In this document: one piece after another, positions 16,542 through 24,858 of the stretch | How the letters are laid out: the number at the start of each line of letters is the position of its first letter | Numbering within the stretch: position 1 is the first letter of the stretch | Assembly: GCF_003459505.1 (NCBI RefSeq) | Contig: NZ_QRWD01000015.1 | Span: 21,459-65,575 of the forward strand | Direction: 5' to 3' | DNA length: 44,117 bases | From: Collinsella sp. AF20-14LB | GTDB lineage: Bacteria; Actinomycetota; Coriobacteriia; Coriobacteriales; Coriobacteriaceae | The notes under the pieces: model-generated | What the model was told of the DNA's origin: nothing | Databases searched by the model: none | What the model saw: the letters and a program-made list of their open reading frames with translations, nothing else | Position numbers and translations under genes: made by a program

Positions 16542-18524
16542 ATGGCCTTTGTCATCAACCTGCACGGCCCGAATACCAACACGCTCGGCAATCTCACCGC
16601 AGGCGCCCTTGCGGAGATGGGCTACAGTACCGCCGCCGTACCGTCCTGCCGCCGAGAGATGGAGCTCGCTGCATTGAGCGGCAATGAGCAGGCGATCCGG
16701 CTCACGGACGGCTCCCTCGAAAGTTGTGTCGAGCTCGCGTCCATGCAGGCTGAACGTAACCGGCGCTCCATCGACCCCGATCTGGATGCGGTGATCGTCT
16801 GCGGACCTGTGGTCGATAGCTTCTGGGGCTATAAGGGCAACCGCGAGGACTCCTTCTACCGTGCCGCCATCGAGACGGCGCTTGAGCTGGATGCCGCCCA
16901 GTACGAGCTTGTCCCCAGCGGCAGCCTTACCGAGCATACCCTTGCTCAGTTCAGGTCCTTTCTCAGGGATTGCGGGGTCAGGCCGCGAATCAGCGGACAG
17001 CTCGATTACGGGTACCACGACATCATCGACATCGTCCGCGGCGAGGTTGCGCTCGACCGCAAGAAGCATCCCGTAAAGAGTGTCGAGAAGGTCGATGTCG
17101 CCCCCGATTGCGAGAAGGTCATCGCTGGCTTCAAAAATGCGACGATCAGCGTGCAGGAGGCCATCAAGTCCCTTCCCGTGGGAAGCGAGATGCGCGTAAA
17201 GCTCGAGAGTATGGTCGAACGCGCCCTGGAAGACGGTTATGGCGGCATCCATATCGAGACGGTCAGGAAACCTACGGGTAAGACGATGAGTTTGGGCGAC
17301 TTGGTTCAGTCGGAAGTCGATGCCGCATCCAGGCGCAAAGACGTCCGCGATGAGGTGGGTGCTCGCGAGGAAGAGCCCGCCGAGTCGGAGGCTGTGGAAA
17401 CCCACGGGCAGGATGAGGAAGAGGGCAAGGAGAACAAGGATAAAGAGAAGAAGAATAAAAAGGAAAAGGAGAAGGATATGGTAGACGAATCCGAGTCGAA
17501 GAAGCCCGAGTACATCAATATCAGCTTCGAGAACAAGGATGTCCGTGTGAAGCCGTATACGGATCGTAACGGCAAAGAGCGCCTGCGCATCAACATGACG
17601 ATGCCGAAGGGTACCGTTGTCGGGGATAAGGACCTTTCCGGCATGAAGGTCTCCATGCCCGCTCGCGAGTTCATGAAGCAGGACAAGGATGCCGGAAAGG
17701 CGGTCAAGTACGGTTTCCGCTCCGACCGCGAGATGCATTTCTTCAAGTACGATGAGCAGAACCAACGCATCGACTATCCCGGCGAGGGCGATGCGGCAAT
17801 CATGCCGAGTGACTTGGCCGCCGCCGTGTCGGCGGCCTATCAGGGCAAGGAAGTCACCAAGCCGGAGCCGCAGCGCAGCGCGAGCTACAAATACACGGGA
17901 CTCACCTTCGCCCCCTGCGATATGAAGGTCAAGACCGTTCCCGTTGAGGACGGCCCCGATAAGAACTTCCTGCTGTGCAAGCTGCCTCCCCACACCATGG
18001 TCGGCAATCAAGATCTCGGCGGCATGATCGTGAGCAAGTTCCTCACGGACAGACAGTTGCCCTATGCGCAGTCCGGTAAGCCCTTCACGGCGAGCTTCAA
18101 AACTGAATTGCCCGTCCGCGTCTATCCTGTCAGCGGCGAGGATTCCCGCGACAACTTCGACTATGACTACCGTAGCCCGCAGGAGTTCAGCGCGGGAGCC
18201 TTGGTCGCCGGCATTGAGGACGCCTACGATGCACGCCTGCTCAACGCCCAGGGTTACGAGGACAAACTAGCGGCGGCCGGTAAGGAAATGAATCCCGCCG
18301 CTGCCGAGGCCAAGCAGATGCTCGAGGATCGTGATGCCGCTGCATCGCGCCAGGGCAGCAAGGCCGCGGCCCTGAAATACCACCAGACGGGCGGCGGCGA
18401 GGACGCGCCGCTGAATGATCTGTGCGATGTGAAGAGCAGCGAGGCGGCCGAGGTTCAAGGCGATCAGCCTTATGTAATCACCGGACCCGAGCCCGAGCTC
18501 TACGACGAGGATGTCGAGTTCTAG
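16542..18524 (+). CDS. Tagged multidomain protein: degenerate P-loop-like N-terminus plus two DLSG domains
   Basis: A 660-residue protein. Residues 1-145 resemble an AAA_28/NadR-type kinase fold (VINLHGPNTNTLGNLTAGAL, then DAVIVCGPVVDSFWGYK), but the Walker lysine is missing, so any ATPase activity is doubtful. A Lys/Glu-rich linker (about 285-320) is encoded by a purine-only tract. Two copies of a roughly 115-residue domain follow, at about 322-436 and 449-565. They share MPKGTVVGDKDLSGM / LPPHTMVGNQDLGGM and a following K-x-Y motif. A third copy forms the protein at 36684. The tag is APLNDLCDVKSSEAAEV. It has its own Q-box. Confidence 0.7.
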   Translation: MAFVINLHGPNTNTLGNLTAGALAEMGYSTAAVPSCRREMELAALSGNEQAIRLTDGSLESCVELASMQAERNRRSIDPDLDAVIVCGPVVDSFWGYKGNREDSFYRAAIETALELDAAQYELVPSGSLTEHTLAQFRSFLRDCGVRPRISGQLDYGYHDIIDIVRGEVALDRKKHPVKSVEKVDVAPDCEKVIAGFKNATISVQEAIKSLPVGSEMRVKLESMVERALEDGYGGIHIETVRKPTGKTMSLGDLVQSEVDAASRRKDVRDEVGAREEEPAESEAVETHGQDEEEGKENKDKEKKNKKEKEKDMVDESESKKPEYINISFENKDVRVKPYTDRNGKERLRINMTMPKGTVVGDKDLSGMKVSMPAREFMKQDKDAGKAVKYGFRSDREMHFFKYDEQNQRIDYPGEGDAAIMPSDLAAAVSAAYQGKEVTKPEPQRSASYKYTGLTFAPCDMKVKTVPVEDGPDKNFLLCKLPPHTMVGNQDLGGMIVSKFLTDRQLPYAQSGKPFTASFKTELPVRVYPVSGEDSRDNFDYDYRSPQEFSAGALVAGIEDAYDARLLNAQGYEDKLAAAGKEMNPAAAEAKQMLEDRDAAASRQGSKAAALKYHQTGGGEDAPLNDLCDVKSSEAAEVQGDQPYVITGPEPELYDEDVEF

Positions 18525-18577
18525 AGCGAGGAAGGCAGAGCTTTGCGGAGGGTGAGCCGTTTTCGGTCGCCCTCCAA

Positions 18578-18626
18578 GTCTATTTCTGTCCCCGCAAGGG
18601 TTGTCTGCCATACATGTTCGTAAAGT
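18578..18626 (+). promoter_or_regulatory. Q-box c and -10-like hexamer
   Basis: GTCTATTTCTGTCCC at 18578-18592 is the most diverged full-length copy. After 28 nt comes TAAAGT (18621-18626). Confidence 0.5.
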
Positions 18627-18673
18627 CAGGATATACGATCGCAGAAATACCGAACATGATGGGAGCGCCGCCG

Positions 18674-19939
18674 ATGCGAGAAATACCCATAGACAATCTC
18701 GAAGGCCTAAAGGTGCCCGATGCGGTTCTCCTCTGCCGCCGAGGAGATTCTTGGGTAGCGGAGAAAGACGGGTCGCGGGCGGGTGACTTTGTGTCGAGCC
18801 TCGTCGGAGATTCCGAGCGGCTCTACCCCGAGCCAAACGGGCAGCTCGTTCTCTCAGATGATGGAGGCCACACTGCGTCTGCTCGAATCTCCGCCATCCC
18901 GAGCAGCCTGTTCTCCATCACGGAAAAGGTCCGCGAGCTTCGAAATATCCCATCGGAGAAAAGCTACGAGATGCTACTGGGCAAGGCAGTCGAGAGCCAT
19001 AAGCTCATCAACCTCGCCCGTCTCGCAGCCGTTGTCCCCAAGGCTGCCGCGGCGGTACCTATCCGAACCGACAGGCATATAGTCTTGGCACATGGCCCGG
19101 CACGGATGGAAGAGCTCGCCGACGACATCGGTGTGAGTTGGGCACGCGAGGCGGTCTCACGAATCGCCGACCCATCACACTTTCCGGATGTCGAAATTCC
19201 GAGCGGGCTGACCGATGAGATTCTGGACAGTGCACGCACTGCGGCGGGCGAAGACAAGGGCGCCTATGAGGATTTTTGCGCGGATCTCGGGTTTGCGTGC
19301 GACGTCATCCGCTCTGCCTTCAGTTGCGACCTCGAATCCGAAGCCGAGTTCTACGATTCGAGTGCGACCGATAACGTCCGCGTCCTGCTCGACTGTATCG
19401 ACACGTCCAAATGCATCGTCATCCTTAAGGACTCGGCTTCGGGTTTTTGCGAATACCTGTTTTCAGATACCGAGTCCTTCATCAGGGCGCAGCCGCGCAG
19501 CGTCGGCGAGTTCGCGGCCGAACTCGCCGCTGGGCGATATCGGCTCGACGACGATGCGCGGGATTTCGAGCTTGTCGTGGAGGGCGGCAAGCTCATCCTC
19601 GATGAGACACCGAGCATGGCACACGGCAACGGGAAATATGAGGTCCTCTTCATCGCCAAGTCGCTGAGCGACAGGGTGATTGCCATGGAAAATGACGAGC
19701 TCGGGCGGGAGATGGCCCGCCTGCGCATGCGCCGAGGTCTTCCTGCAGAGAACCTTGTCGTGCGCCTAGCTGAGATGAGCGGCGACGTCGCATGCGTCGA
19801 GCGGGATATCTGCGCGGTATTCGGCTGGAATTTCTCCGGGAACGGGAGGATGGAATCGCTCGATGACCTCATGGAGGCCGTCGAGCTCGATTCGGCGCAA
19901 CCCTATGGGCGCGGCGGCAGGGATAAAGCTGGATTTTAG
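18674..19939 (+). CDS. Tagged accessory protein (unknown function)
   Basis: A 421-residue soluble protein that I do not recognise. The C-terminus carries a diverged tag (MESLDDLMEAVELDSAQ). The start is uncertain. The frame is open from 18422, but codon use only becomes typical after about 18700. The Q-box c hexamer places transcription start near 18632, so ATG 18614 would be excluded. ATG 18674 has GGGAG 8 nt upstream; ATGs at 18656 and 18659 are alternatives. It is followed after 10 bp by the next tagged gene. Confidence 0.6.
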   Translation: MREIPIDNLEGLKVPDAVLLCRRGDSWVAEKDGSRAGDFVSSLVGDSERLYPEPNGQLVLSDDGGHTASARISAIPSSLFSITEKVRELRNIPSEKSYEMLLGKAVESHKLINLARLAAVVPKAAAAVPIRTDRHIVLAHGPARMEELADDIGVSWAREAVSRIADPSHFPDVEIPSGLTDEILDSARTAAGEDKGAYEDFCADLGFACDVIRSAFSCDLESEAEFYDSSATDNVRVLLDCIDTSKCIVILKDSASGFCEYLFSDTESFIRAQPRSVGEFAAELAAGRYRLDDDARDFELVVEGGKLILDETPSMAHGNGKYEVLFIAKSLSDRVIAMENDELGREMARLRMRRGLPAENLVVRLAEMSGDVACVERDICAVFGWNFSGNGRMESLDDLMEAVELDSAQPYGRGGRDKAGF

Positions 19940-19949
19940 GAGGGAAGAA

Positions 19950-20486
19950 ATGGATATCGATATCCAAGGCACGGAAATCAAACCCGATCCGAGGGACAAT
20001 GTCGAACTCACGAGGTTCGGCTCGACGGCGATACTGTTTTGCGGCGGTGACGAGCCGTTTATGGTCGTGAAGGGATATGACAGCAAGACCGGCGAGTGGA
20101 CGGGCGATTCCGTTCGCGTCGATGACCTGTCGGTCGCATGGGATATCGCCGACCCTGAAATCATAGAAGGCGCCACCGTCAAATGGAAGCGTTCCGATGT
20201 GGCGGGCATTCTCGAGGACAGGGGGATCGAGGCGAGTGATTGGAACATCGATATGGCCATCAAGACGCCCGATCTAGAGAACTCCCCTTTTTGGCTCGGC
20301 AAATTCTCCAAGGACGGCGGCGAGGATTACCTTAATTTGACCATCACGCAGCTCTGCTCCATCGGGGCGCTGGACGTCCCCGAGGGGTTCAGGCTCGAGG
20401 AGGGCTTGGACGATATCGCCGAGCGCATGGACGAGTGCTGCGCCGGCGATGAGATTGGCAATATGATCCAGTCTGTGGGGCGCTAG
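19950..20486 (+). CDS. Tagged accessory protein (unknown function)
   Basis: A 178-residue acidic soluble protein. I do not recognise it. The start ATG at 19950 follows AGGAGGGAAG, a strong site; in-frame upstream starts overlap the preceding gene and lack one. The C-terminus is a degenerate tag, EEGLDDIAERMDECCAGDE. It is probably expressed from Q-box c with the 18674 gene. Confidence 0.65.
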   Translation: MDIDIQGTEIKPDPRDNVELTRFGSTAILFCGGDEPFMVVKGYDSKTGEWTGDSVRVDDLSVAWDIADPEIIEGATVKWKRSDVAGILEDRGIEASDWNIDMAIKTPDLENSPFWLGKFSKDGGEDYLNLTITQLCSIGALDVPEGFRLEEGLDDIAERMDECCAGDEIGNMIQSVGR

Positions 20487-20507
20487 GGTTCCGCCAATCC
20501 GGTAGAC

Positions 20508-20555
20508 CTGCCGCAGCGGCAAGAAGGTCAGCGCCTGCGCGTGTCTCCGTATCCT
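20508..20555 (+). promoter_or_regulatory. P-box 2 and -10-like hexamer
   Basis: CTGCCGCAGCGGCAA at 20508-20522 has a core (20509-20521) that ends exactly 28 nt before TATCCT (20550-20555). The ATG at 20577 follows. No -35 is evident at the normal 17-nt spacing. Confidence 0.7.
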
Positions 20556-20576
20556 GTTCGGCAAAGAGAGGCTTCT

Positions 20577-20801
20577 ATGAAAAGAGACCAAATGAACGAA
20601 CGGGACAGTTTTTTCGAGAGGACCGAACAACAGGTTCTCTTCTACCTATACGAGAACAGAGACCATACCGTGAGCCGCGCTGAGCTTCGAGATGGCATCA
20701 TGGCCGCACCGGTCGAATCAACGTTCGAGTCGATTTTGACTTCCCTTGAGGTCAAGAAGCTCATCGAGTTCGATTCTTACGGCAATGTGGCGATTGCATA
20801 G
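20577..20801 (+). CDS. Small winged-helix-like protein, possible regulator
   Basis: A 74-residue protein. Residues 15-70 read like a winged helix: TEQQVLFYLYENRDHTVSRA, an AELRDGI helix, SILTSLEVKKLIEF, then a beta turn. Family assignment is by pattern only. GAGAGG lies 6 nt before the ATG. It opens the P-box 2 operon, just upstream of another probable DNA-binding protein, so it could be an autoregulated controller. Confidence 0.6.
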   Translation: MKRDQMNERDSFFERTEQQVLFYLYENRDHTVSRAELRDGIMAAPVESTFESILTSLEVKKLIEFDSYGNVAIA

Positions 20802-20810
20802 GAGGTATCG

Positions 20811-21362
20811 ATGATAGTCAAAGGTTCCTGCGATATAGCGCTCAGTCGCGATGAGCTTGTCGAGTTGCTCGCCAAGCTGTACCTGCTGGACGGCGGCTAT
20901 TCTTCCTTCAATCTCGTGCCGTCCACTGAGATCGCCAAGCTGATCGTCAAGAAATGCTCCGTGAGTGCGACAGGCTGCGAATTCTCCCTCTCCCTCACCG
21001 CATTGCAGTCGATCAGGGTCTTCGCTCTTCTCGAGAAGGCGGCGGGACGGCACATCCCGACCGAGGCGTACCGACGCGCAGACGCGGCCGCCGATGAGAT
21101 TTCGGATCGCTGCGATCCGAGTCGCTTCAAGTTGACCCCCTCGGAACGGGAATTCTATATGGCGGCTCTCGATGCCCTCGAGAAGTCAGTCGGGCAGCGC
21201 GTCACCATACGAGAGCTGTCGAATCAGGCAGGCGTCCAGTACGAACCGTTCCGCCGCTTGGTGAAGCGGCTCGAGCATATCGGCTATATCGAGCGCTTTG
21301 GCAAGCTCACCGCCTCTTTCGACCGCGACCGTGCAATGGAGCTGTTGCGCATAGGCATCTAG
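20811..21362 (+). CDS. Protein with C-terminal winged helix, possible regulator
   Basis: A 183-residue protein. The C-terminal 70 residues look like a winged helix (SEREFYMAALDALEKSVGQR, TIRELSNQAGVQYEPFRRLV, KRLEHIGYIERFG). The N-terminal 100 residues are helical and unrecognised. GGAGG precedes the ATG at 6 nt, and the gene lies 9 bp after the small winged-helix gene. It has no C-terminal tag. It is a strong candidate for the factor that reads the P-box or the Q-box. Confidence 0.6.
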   Translation: MIVKGSCDIALSRDELVELLAKLYLLDGGYSSFNLVPSTEIAKLIVKKCSVSATGCEFSLSLTALQSIRVFALLEKAAGRHIPTEAYRRADAAADEISDRCDPSRFKLTPSEREFYMAALDALEKSVGQRVTIRELSNQAGVQYEPFRRLVKRLEHIGYIERFGKLTASFDRDRAMELLRIGI

Positions 21363-21383
21363 ATAGACTTTTGGAGCCATCGC

Positions 21384-21896
21384 ATGGATAACTTCGGCAA
21401 CATCCACACAATCAATTTCGAGCCCGTCAGGGATCTCATTATCGAAGCGTATAAGTCTGGGGATTTTGAAGCGGCGGATGAGATCATCGCCCGCAACACG
21501 GTCATGGAGACGGCCATGATCTCGAGACTCGTGAACGGCGCCATGGATGCGTATTGCTGGTCGAGCGGGCGCAGCGTTTCGCACATGCTCTCCCGTACGT
21601 CCCATCCGGGTTACACGCTCCAGCTCACTACCTTTCACCGCGGCCATGCGTGGGGAGATATCAATGTCAAGCATGCCGGCAAGGGCGAGCTCAGTTTGCC
21701 AGATGGCGTGTGCGCGGTCGGTATCGAGCATGCCGATTCGGGTATCGAGGATGAGCTTGCCGAGCGTTTCGGCATCTATATCACACCCGATGTGTATGAG
21801 CGGTTCGGGCGTGAGGGCGGAAGGTCTGTAAGCGTTGAACCTGTTTGCCGGGACGAGCGCGGTGCGGACTGCGAACTTTCGAGCGATGAGCGTTAG
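21384..21896 (+). CDS. Hypothetical protein in the P-box 2 operon
   Basis: A 170-residue soluble protein with no recognised domain. It has GGAG 7 nt before the ATG and is packed between the regulator candidate and a tagged gene. Unlike most of its neighbours it lacks the C-terminal tag; its end is CELSSDER. Its function is unknown. Confidence 0.6.
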   Translation: MDNFGNIHTINFEPVRDLIIEAYKSGDFEAADEIIARNTVMETAMISRLVNGAMDAYCWSSGRSVSHMLSRTSHPGYTLQLTTFHRGHAWGDINVKHAGKGELSLPDGVCAVGIEHADSGIEDELAERFGIYITPDVYERFGREGGRSVSVEPVCRDERGADCELSSDER

Positions 21897-21904
21897 GAGT
21901 CGAC

Positions 21905-22471
21905 ATGGGAACCCACCATCAGCCCTATTTTCTGGAAAAGGCTAAAGAAGACCTCGTACACCATAGCGCCGCATGGGTCGTGAAGCAGCCTGAGCGCTCC
22001 CCTATCTTCGTCGATTGCCATGCCGTCGAAGATTCCGCACTCGGGCGCGGCTGGGACTTGCAGGTGACGATCTGGAGCCGCGACGAGGCGGGAATCTGGT
22101 CGTGTGGCGGGGCGCTTCAGGAGCACGGGTCGCTTGGGGATGCGCACGATGCGGCACGGTTTGCCGAGGCACTTGCCAGCGAGTCGGGTGCCTCTAGCAT
22201 GATCCCCTACAACGTCTTCGAGGAAGTCGTGGATGAGCATGACACGAACTATCTCATCGCGCTCGCTATCTGCATCGATCAGCTGCCCAACTGTGTGACA
22301 GGCGATGAGGTCTCTAGACGAATCAGGCTCAACGCCGACCAGGATATGGATGAACGCCGCGGGCTTACGGCGCGTGAGCAGGACGGGCCATCGGTCTCGC
22401 TCGATGAGCTGGCAGAGGTGTATGGGAACCAAGCTGAGGCGGATGAGGTGGAAGTTGCCTTGGAGCGTTGA
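21905..22471 (+). CDS. Tagged accessory protein (unknown function)
   Basis: A 188-residue soluble protein that I do not recognise. It begins MGTHHQPYFLEKAKEDLVHH and ends with the tag SVSLDELAEVYGNQAEADEV, close to the C-terminus. It is the only tagged gene not led by a Q-box; it is the fourth gene of the P-box 2 operon. AGGAG lies 6 nt before the ATG. Confidence 0.65.
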   Translation: MGTHHQPYFLEKAKEDLVHHSAAWVVKQPERSPIFVDCHAVEDSALGRGWDLQVTIWSRDEAGIWSCGGALQEHGSLGDAHDAARFAEALASESGASSMIPYNVFEEVVDEHDTNYLIALAICIDQLPNCVTGDEVSRRIRLNADQDMDERRGLTAREQDGPSVSLDELAEVYGNQAEADEVEVALER

Positions 22472-22528
22472 GGTGTGCCTTTGTGGCACGAGGGGTTGCC
22501 ACCTCTCGCCGTTTGGGATACTTGAGCA

Positions 22529-22572
22529 GATGGAGGGTTATGCTTTAGAGCTTTCCTGTCTCGCCCTCCATC
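22529..22572 (+). repeat. Inverted repeat after the P-box 2 operon
   Basis: GATGGAGGG (22529-22537) and CCCTCCATC (22564-22572) are perfect 9-bp arms around 26 nt. No T-run follows; a stronger terminator lies just downstream. Confidence 0.4.
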
Positions 22573-22583
22573 GTGTTTGGGGC

Positions 22584-22620
22584 GCCGTGCCGGGTGATTT
22601 CATCTGGCACGGCTTTTTTC
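22584..22620 (+). terminator. Intrinsic terminator
   Basis: GCCGTGCC (22584-22591) pairs with GGCACGGC (22606-22613) and is followed by six T residues. It ends the P-box 2 operon. Confidence 0.85.
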
Positions 22621-22732
22621 GTGCGGGTTTTGGGGTGAGGGGTAATGGCTTGGATGGATGGTCGGGCGCTGAGGGCCTTGGACGGATACGGGGCGGCTGC
22701 ACGAGGTATGCGGTACGGGCATCTTGGAAGGA

Positions 22733-22794
22733 TGAGAATAATAACAAGTTGCTGTTCTGCGGGATGCCAAGAAAGGCGTCCCGCTTGCTGTTCT
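22733..22794 (+). repeat. Repeated terminator-like module, copy A
   Basis: AGAATAATAACAAGTTGC is followed by a hairpin, GCGGGATGCC (22759-22768) and GGCGTCCCGC (22775-22784), then a T-rich end. It shares the AATAACAAG lead and hairpin layout with copies at 33110, 33306 and 34726. The rest of the 22472-22904 gap shows no gene. Confidence 0.7.
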
Positions 22795-22817
22795 AGATGA
22801 GGTGCTAGTTGCTTTGA

Positions 22818-22865
22818 GCGCCGCAGCGGCAAGACCTCCCCAATTCTCCGCGCCACCCCTACGAT
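22818..22865 (+). promoter_or_regulatory. P-box 3 and -10-like hexamer before the pilin-adhesin
   Basis: GCGCCGCAGCGGCAA at 22818-22832 has two mismatches in the left arm. The core ends 28 nt before TACGAT (22860-22865). The ATG is at 22905. Confidence 0.6.
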
Positions 22866-22904
22866 TGCGCCGTATCTACAAACCCTGAGCGAAGGGAGCC
22901 GCAT

Positions 22905-23999
22905 ATGCATGCAGCGGCATTTTCGCCTCGGGGGGGGGTCGTTCCTAAGACGACCCGCCTCAGAGGCCAGTCTATCATCGAGTACGTCCTGATCATCGCC
23001 GTCATCGGCCTGGTAATCGTATTCGCGGGACCCGGCGTCGCCGGTGCCATTCGCAACCAGTTCAACCTGGTCTGCAACACCCTGGACAGCGGGACGAGCG
23101 GAGGCATCGAGGGCGGCGGAGCATCCGGTGGCGGCTCCGCTGGGGCCGATTCCGCGATCGTCCAGACGGCTGTGGCCAAAGATGCCAAGGACTGGACGCT
23201 CGACGAGCAGAAGGCCGTGGCCGAGGATATCGCGGCCAAGGGCGAGGCCTCGCCCGCCTACGCCAAAGCGAAGGCTGCGATGGATGCCGGAACCGAATTC
23301 TCGATGAAATTGACGAACAGCGATATTCTTAAGTACCGCATCATCGGCATCAACCACGACGATTTGGCCGACGGCTCGGGTAAGGCGGGCCTGACGTTTC
23401 TCACCACCTCACCGACCATCTCGTCCTACATGTGCTACAAGGGTTCGAAATCTAACGCCGGCGGTTGGGAGAAGTCGGAGCTCCGTCAGAAGATGAACTC
23501 CGGCGAGATCTGGAACCTGATGCCGACCGAGTTCCAGGGAAAAGTCAAGAGAGTAAAGAAGTTGACGAACAACGCCGGCAGCGGTGAGGAGATTTTAGGC
23601 GATGAGGAGAACAAAAATATCTCCGCGACGGCTACCTTGGACAAGCTGTTTCTGCTCAGCTATTCCGAAATCGTCCCAGCTGCCCACGGAGAAGGGGAAA
23701 TCATCCCAAGCCTCCCCGGAACCCCCATCGGCGGCCCCACCCACAATTGGGCCTACAAGTACCCGTGGACTTCCTCCGAGGGCACCCAGTACGAGGCCTT
23801 CCAAGGCAAGGTAACGGAGAGGTATTCGAACAACGCTTGTCTGCAGCTTGACAGCGAAGGTTTCCGTTGGGAGTGGTGGGAGCGTACGGTAAATCCTTGC
23901 TCCTCTACGGGCTTCCTCAATGTCGATGCCAACGGCAATCCGTCGGACAGCTGCGACCAGAAGGCCTCGCTTTACGTCTGCCCCGCTTGGTGCTTCTAG
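22905..23999 (+). CDS. Flp-type pilin fused to a lectin-like DUF6273 domain (probable pilus adhesin)
   Basis: A 364-residue protein. A short basic leader ends at Gly21; the mature start QSIIEYVLIIAVIGL has the Glu at +5 that prepilin peptidases and pilus assembly need. The hydrophobic segment through GVAGAIRNQF is nearly the same as in the major pilin at 25827. Instead of ending there, it continues with a Gly/Ser linker and about 260 residues. Those match the DUF6273 wording: YRIIGINHDDLADGSGKAGL, GGWEKSELRQKMNSGE, DKLFLLSYSE, and a Trp- and Cys-rich end. A G9 run sits in codons 9-12. The start follows GAAGGGAG. It has its own P-box and terminator. Confidence 0.8.
   Translation: MHAAAFSPRGGVVPKTTRLRGQSIIEYVLIIAVIGLVIVFAGPGVAGAIRNQFNLVCNTLDSGTSGGIEGGGASGGGSAGADSAIVQTAVAKDAKDWTLDEQKAVAEDIAAKGEASPAYAKAKAAMDAGTEFSMKLTNSDILKYRIIGINHDDLADGSGKAGLTFLTTSPTISSYMCYKGSKSNAGGWEKSELRQKMNSGEIWNLMPTEFQGKVKRVKKLTNNAGSGEEILGDEENKNISATATLDKLFLLSYSEIVPAAHGEGEIIPSLPGTPIGGPTHNWAYKYPWTSSEGTQYEAFQGKVTERYSNNACLQLDSEGFRWEWWERTVNPCSSTGFLNVDANGNPSDSCDQKASLYVCPAWCF
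22930..22938 (+). repeat. G9 homopolymer in the pilin-adhesin coding sequence
   Basis: Nine consecutive G residues lie in codons 9-12, before the hydrophobic pilin segment. The present length keeps the gene in frame. Gain or loss of one base would abolish the product. Confidence 0.9.
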
Positions 24000-24010
24000 C
24001 TTGTCTAGCG

Positions 24011-24046
24011 AAAGGCCCGCGCGGGATCGCGCGGGCCTTTCTTTTG
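24011..24046 (+). terminator. Intrinsic terminator
   Basis: AAAGGCCCGCGCG (24011-24023) and CGCGCGGGCCTTT (24028-24040) pair perfectly around a 4-nt loop, followed by CTTTT. It ends the pilin-adhesin gene. Confidence 0.92.
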
Positions 24047-24148
24047 GCGATTACTCGAACAAATTGGGGTACATGGCACAGGTAATCGGCTTGAGGAGAA
24101 ATAGGGTCATACAGCGGCCCTCAGAGCGCCTGCCGCCCTCCCATATCG

Positions 24149-24197
24149 TTGCCGCTGCGGCAGTACGTTATGGGTGGGTATCGGGGTTCGGTATGTT
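24149..24197 (+). promoter_or_regulatory. P-box 4 and -10-like hexamer before the HNH gene
   Basis: TTGCCGCTGCGGCAG at 24149-24163 has a core that ends 29 nt before TATGTT (24192-24197). The ATG is at 24235. Confidence 0.65.
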
Positions 24198-24234
24198 TGG
24201 CACGGCAGGCCCTCAATGTACCGAAAGGATAGAC

Positions 24235-24630
24235 ATGGAACAAATGACCGATGCCATGATGCCGTTCTTTACGCTTGCAATTGTCCTGTTTGGCATAGAG
24301 ACCGTGTTCGATATGTTCTGGCGCGAGCATAAGAAGGCCAAGCGCGAGCGTGAGCGTGAGCAAAAGCGGGAGAAGCGACGGCGGGAATACCAAGACCGCC
24401 GTATGGCGAACGATGCCGAGCATGCGAAGGTGACCCGCGCGATGCGCTATGACGTGCTTCGGCGCGATGGGTTCCATTGCGTGCGGTGCGGGAGAGGCCG
24501 TGAGGATGGGGTGAAGCTGCACGTCGACCATGTGGTCCCCGTTTCGCGCGGCGGTAAGTCGGTTATGGACAACCTCCAAACCCTTTGCGAGGACTGCAAT
24601 TGCGGCAAGGGAAACAAGTACGTTGAATAG
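24235..24630 (+). CDS. HNH endonuclease with an N-terminal membrane anchor
   Basis: A 131-residue protein. Residues 8-25 are hydrophobic (MMPFFTLAIVLFGIETVF). A strongly basic Lys/Arg/Glu helix follows to about residue 65. The C-terminus is a compact HNH domain with two CxxC pairs (CVRCG and CEDC), the HVDHVVPVSRGG core and a conserved Asn before LQTLC. HNH proteins nick or cut DNA. The anchor implies that it acts at the membrane, near the transfer channel or pilus. The ATG at 24235 was chosen because AAAGGA lies 6 nt upstream; in-frame starts far upstream would run through the P-box. Confidence 0.8.
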   Translation: MEQMTDAMMPFFTLAIVLFGIETVFDMFWREHKKAKREREREQKREKRRREYQDRRMANDAEHAKVTRAMRYDVLRRDGFHCVRCGRGREDGVKLHVDHVVPVSRGGKSVMDNLQTLCEDCNCGKGNKYVE

Positions 24631-24642
24631 GAGAATCGGATT

Positions 24643-24858
24643 ATGTATCAAACGGTAATCGGCTCGGACGGCAAACTGCATCTCGAACGGCAATTCGGCA
24701 ACCAGAGAATCGACCTCACCACGGGAGACGTCAAGACGGTCATCCCAGGGTTCGGAGGCATGAATACCGTTATCGATGAGAGCGGTGTGCATACCGAGAT
24801 GCAGATCGGGAACATGCGCCAGACGATTGGCAAGAACGGGTTCGACTGGATGCTGTAG
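24643..24858 (+). CDS. Small hypothetical protein
   Basis: A 71-residue protein of beta character with spaced Ile/Val/Gly (VIGSDGKLHLERQFGNQRID). No family is recognised. AGGAG precedes the ATG at about 9 nt, and the gene is 12 bp after the HNH gene, so it is probably co-transcribed from P-box 4. Confidence 0.55.
   Translation: MYQTVIGSDGKLHLERQFGNQRIDLTTGDVKTVIPGFGGMNTVIDESGVHTEMQIGNMRQTIGKNGFDWML

Noticed and set aside
22305..22796. 163-codon plus-strand frame
   Set aside because: It overlaps the end of a tagged gene and then crosses a strong terminator and a hairpin module.
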